In this document: in pieces, positions 59,888-60,115 of the stretch
Layout: the number at the start of each line of letters is the position of its first letter
Numbering within the stretch: the first letter of the stretch is position 1
Origin: GCA-002282575 sp964606405
GTDB lineage: Bacteria > Pseudomonadota > Gammaproteobacteria > Thiomicrospirales > Thiomicrospiraceae
NCBI GenBank assembly: GCA_964606405.1
Contig: CAZSGH010000015.1
Location: 1 to 60,115, forward strand
Reading direction: 5' to 3'
Length of the DNA stretch: 60,115 nt
Position numbers and translations under genes: made by a program
Notes under the pieces: generated by a model
Seen by the model: only the letters and a program-made list of their open reading frames with translations
The model's database searches: none
Told to the model about the DNA's origin: nothing

Positions 59888-60115
59888 ATGAAGTGGATTT
59901 CTGTATTGACGCTGCTGTTCTGTTTCGTTTCGTTGCCTGTACAAGCCAAAGATTATTTTGGGCTTAACCTAGCAACAGAAACCATTGATAGTGCGACCCA
60001 AAAAGCCAAGTCGCTTTTTGCGGATAATAATCGCATAGAGGATGCTGGGCTACGTATTTATGGCAATGGACTGCTGCGTTTCTATGGTTGGTTTGATTAT
60101 ATGGATGTTCGCTTT
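59888..60115 (+). CDS. Secreted protein, 5' part only
   Basis: The open frame runs 76 codons to the end of the window without a stop. It begins with a Sec signal peptide (MKWISVLTLLFCFVSLPVQA, cleavage before KDYFG). The mature part (KDYFGLNLATETIDSATQKA, then FADNNRIEDAGLRIYGNGLL) suggests an outer-membrane or periplasmic protein, but too little is present to name the family. AGGAAC lies just upstream of the ATG. Confidence 0.65.
   Translation, partial: MKWISVLTLLFCFVSLPVQAKDYFGLNLATETIDSATQKAKSLFADNNRIEDAGLRIYGNGLLRFYGWFDYMDVRF

Overview
The window looks like a chromosomal segment of a gammaproteobacterium. The evidence is a Fis gene directly upstream of purH, a YdcH/DUF465 protein, a PqiA-PqiA-PqiB-PqiC operon, MntH/MntR, NhaD, and c-di-GMP and chemotaxis proteins of gammaproteobacterial type. 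A flavocytochrome c-type sulfide dehydrogenase flavoprotein with two adjacent c-type cytochromes suggests sulfide oxidation. The sequence does not fix the genus. The assembly has two 100-N gaps. One lies in a tandem array at 3876-4235. The other is a false gap caused by two contig ends that overlap by 55 nt inside a prenyltransferase gene (53873-53972).

Layout. 1-1.9 kb is accessory DNA: a DUF1566 secreted protein with a C-terminus like a diversity-generating-retroelement target, a VapBC-like pair and a frameshifted DUF1640 gene. 2-3 kb holds rplM-rpsI. 3.2-12 kb holds a secreted hypothetical protein, the tandem array, ydcH, purD, a chemoreceptor, an alpha carbonic anhydrase, a thioredoxin-MsrB lipoprotein and fis-purH. 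12-21.9 kb holds a ferredoxin, mntH diverging from mntR plus a candidate outer-membrane metal channel, purEK and the pqi/MCE operon. 22-34.2 kb is signalling (PAS-GGDEF-EAL, PAS chemoreceptor, two HD-GYP proteins), nhaD and the sulfide dehydrogenase cluster with a divergent membrane-bound LuxR-type regulator. 34.2-41.9 kb holds a Sel1 protein, a three-gene HEPN-like / KGGVGR-ATPase / P-loop ATPase cassette, and metH. 42-50 kb holds two P-II-like genes with a DUF1538 membrane protein, a Na/Pi symporter-like gene, a diguanylate cyclase and two paralogous membrane coiled-coil genes. 50-60 kb holds EAL-HDOD, argJ, a MutT-ThiE fusion, a UbiA-family prenyltransferase, hybrid kinase/FIST/trpS/response regulator, and the start of one more secreted protein.

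Two features stand out. (1) The 34.9-38.1 kb cassette has overlapping genes and sits between the true 3' end of metH and a second, roughly 70-bp copy of that same 3' end. The differences between the copies are almost all synonymous, the signature of an inserted island. Gene content (possible HEPN RNase, MinD/ParA-like ATPase, P-loop ATPase) makes a conflict or defence system plausible. (2) About fifteen copies of a ~150-bp structured intergenic repeat, in both orientations, are spread over the whole window. Each full copy has an internal GGAAGGG/CCCTTCC inverted repeat and a terminal hairpin that shows compensatory changes. Some copies are internally deleted, as expected of a MITE-like or REP-like family.

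The housekeeping genes (purD, purH, purE, purK, metH, argJ, trpS, rplM, rpsI) are intact. Regulation in the window is dominated by c-di-GMP turnover (one predicted cyclase, one EAL and two HD-GYP phosphodiesterases, one degenerate EAL-HDOD) and chemotaxis. All calls come from reading the sequence and translations; no database search was run.
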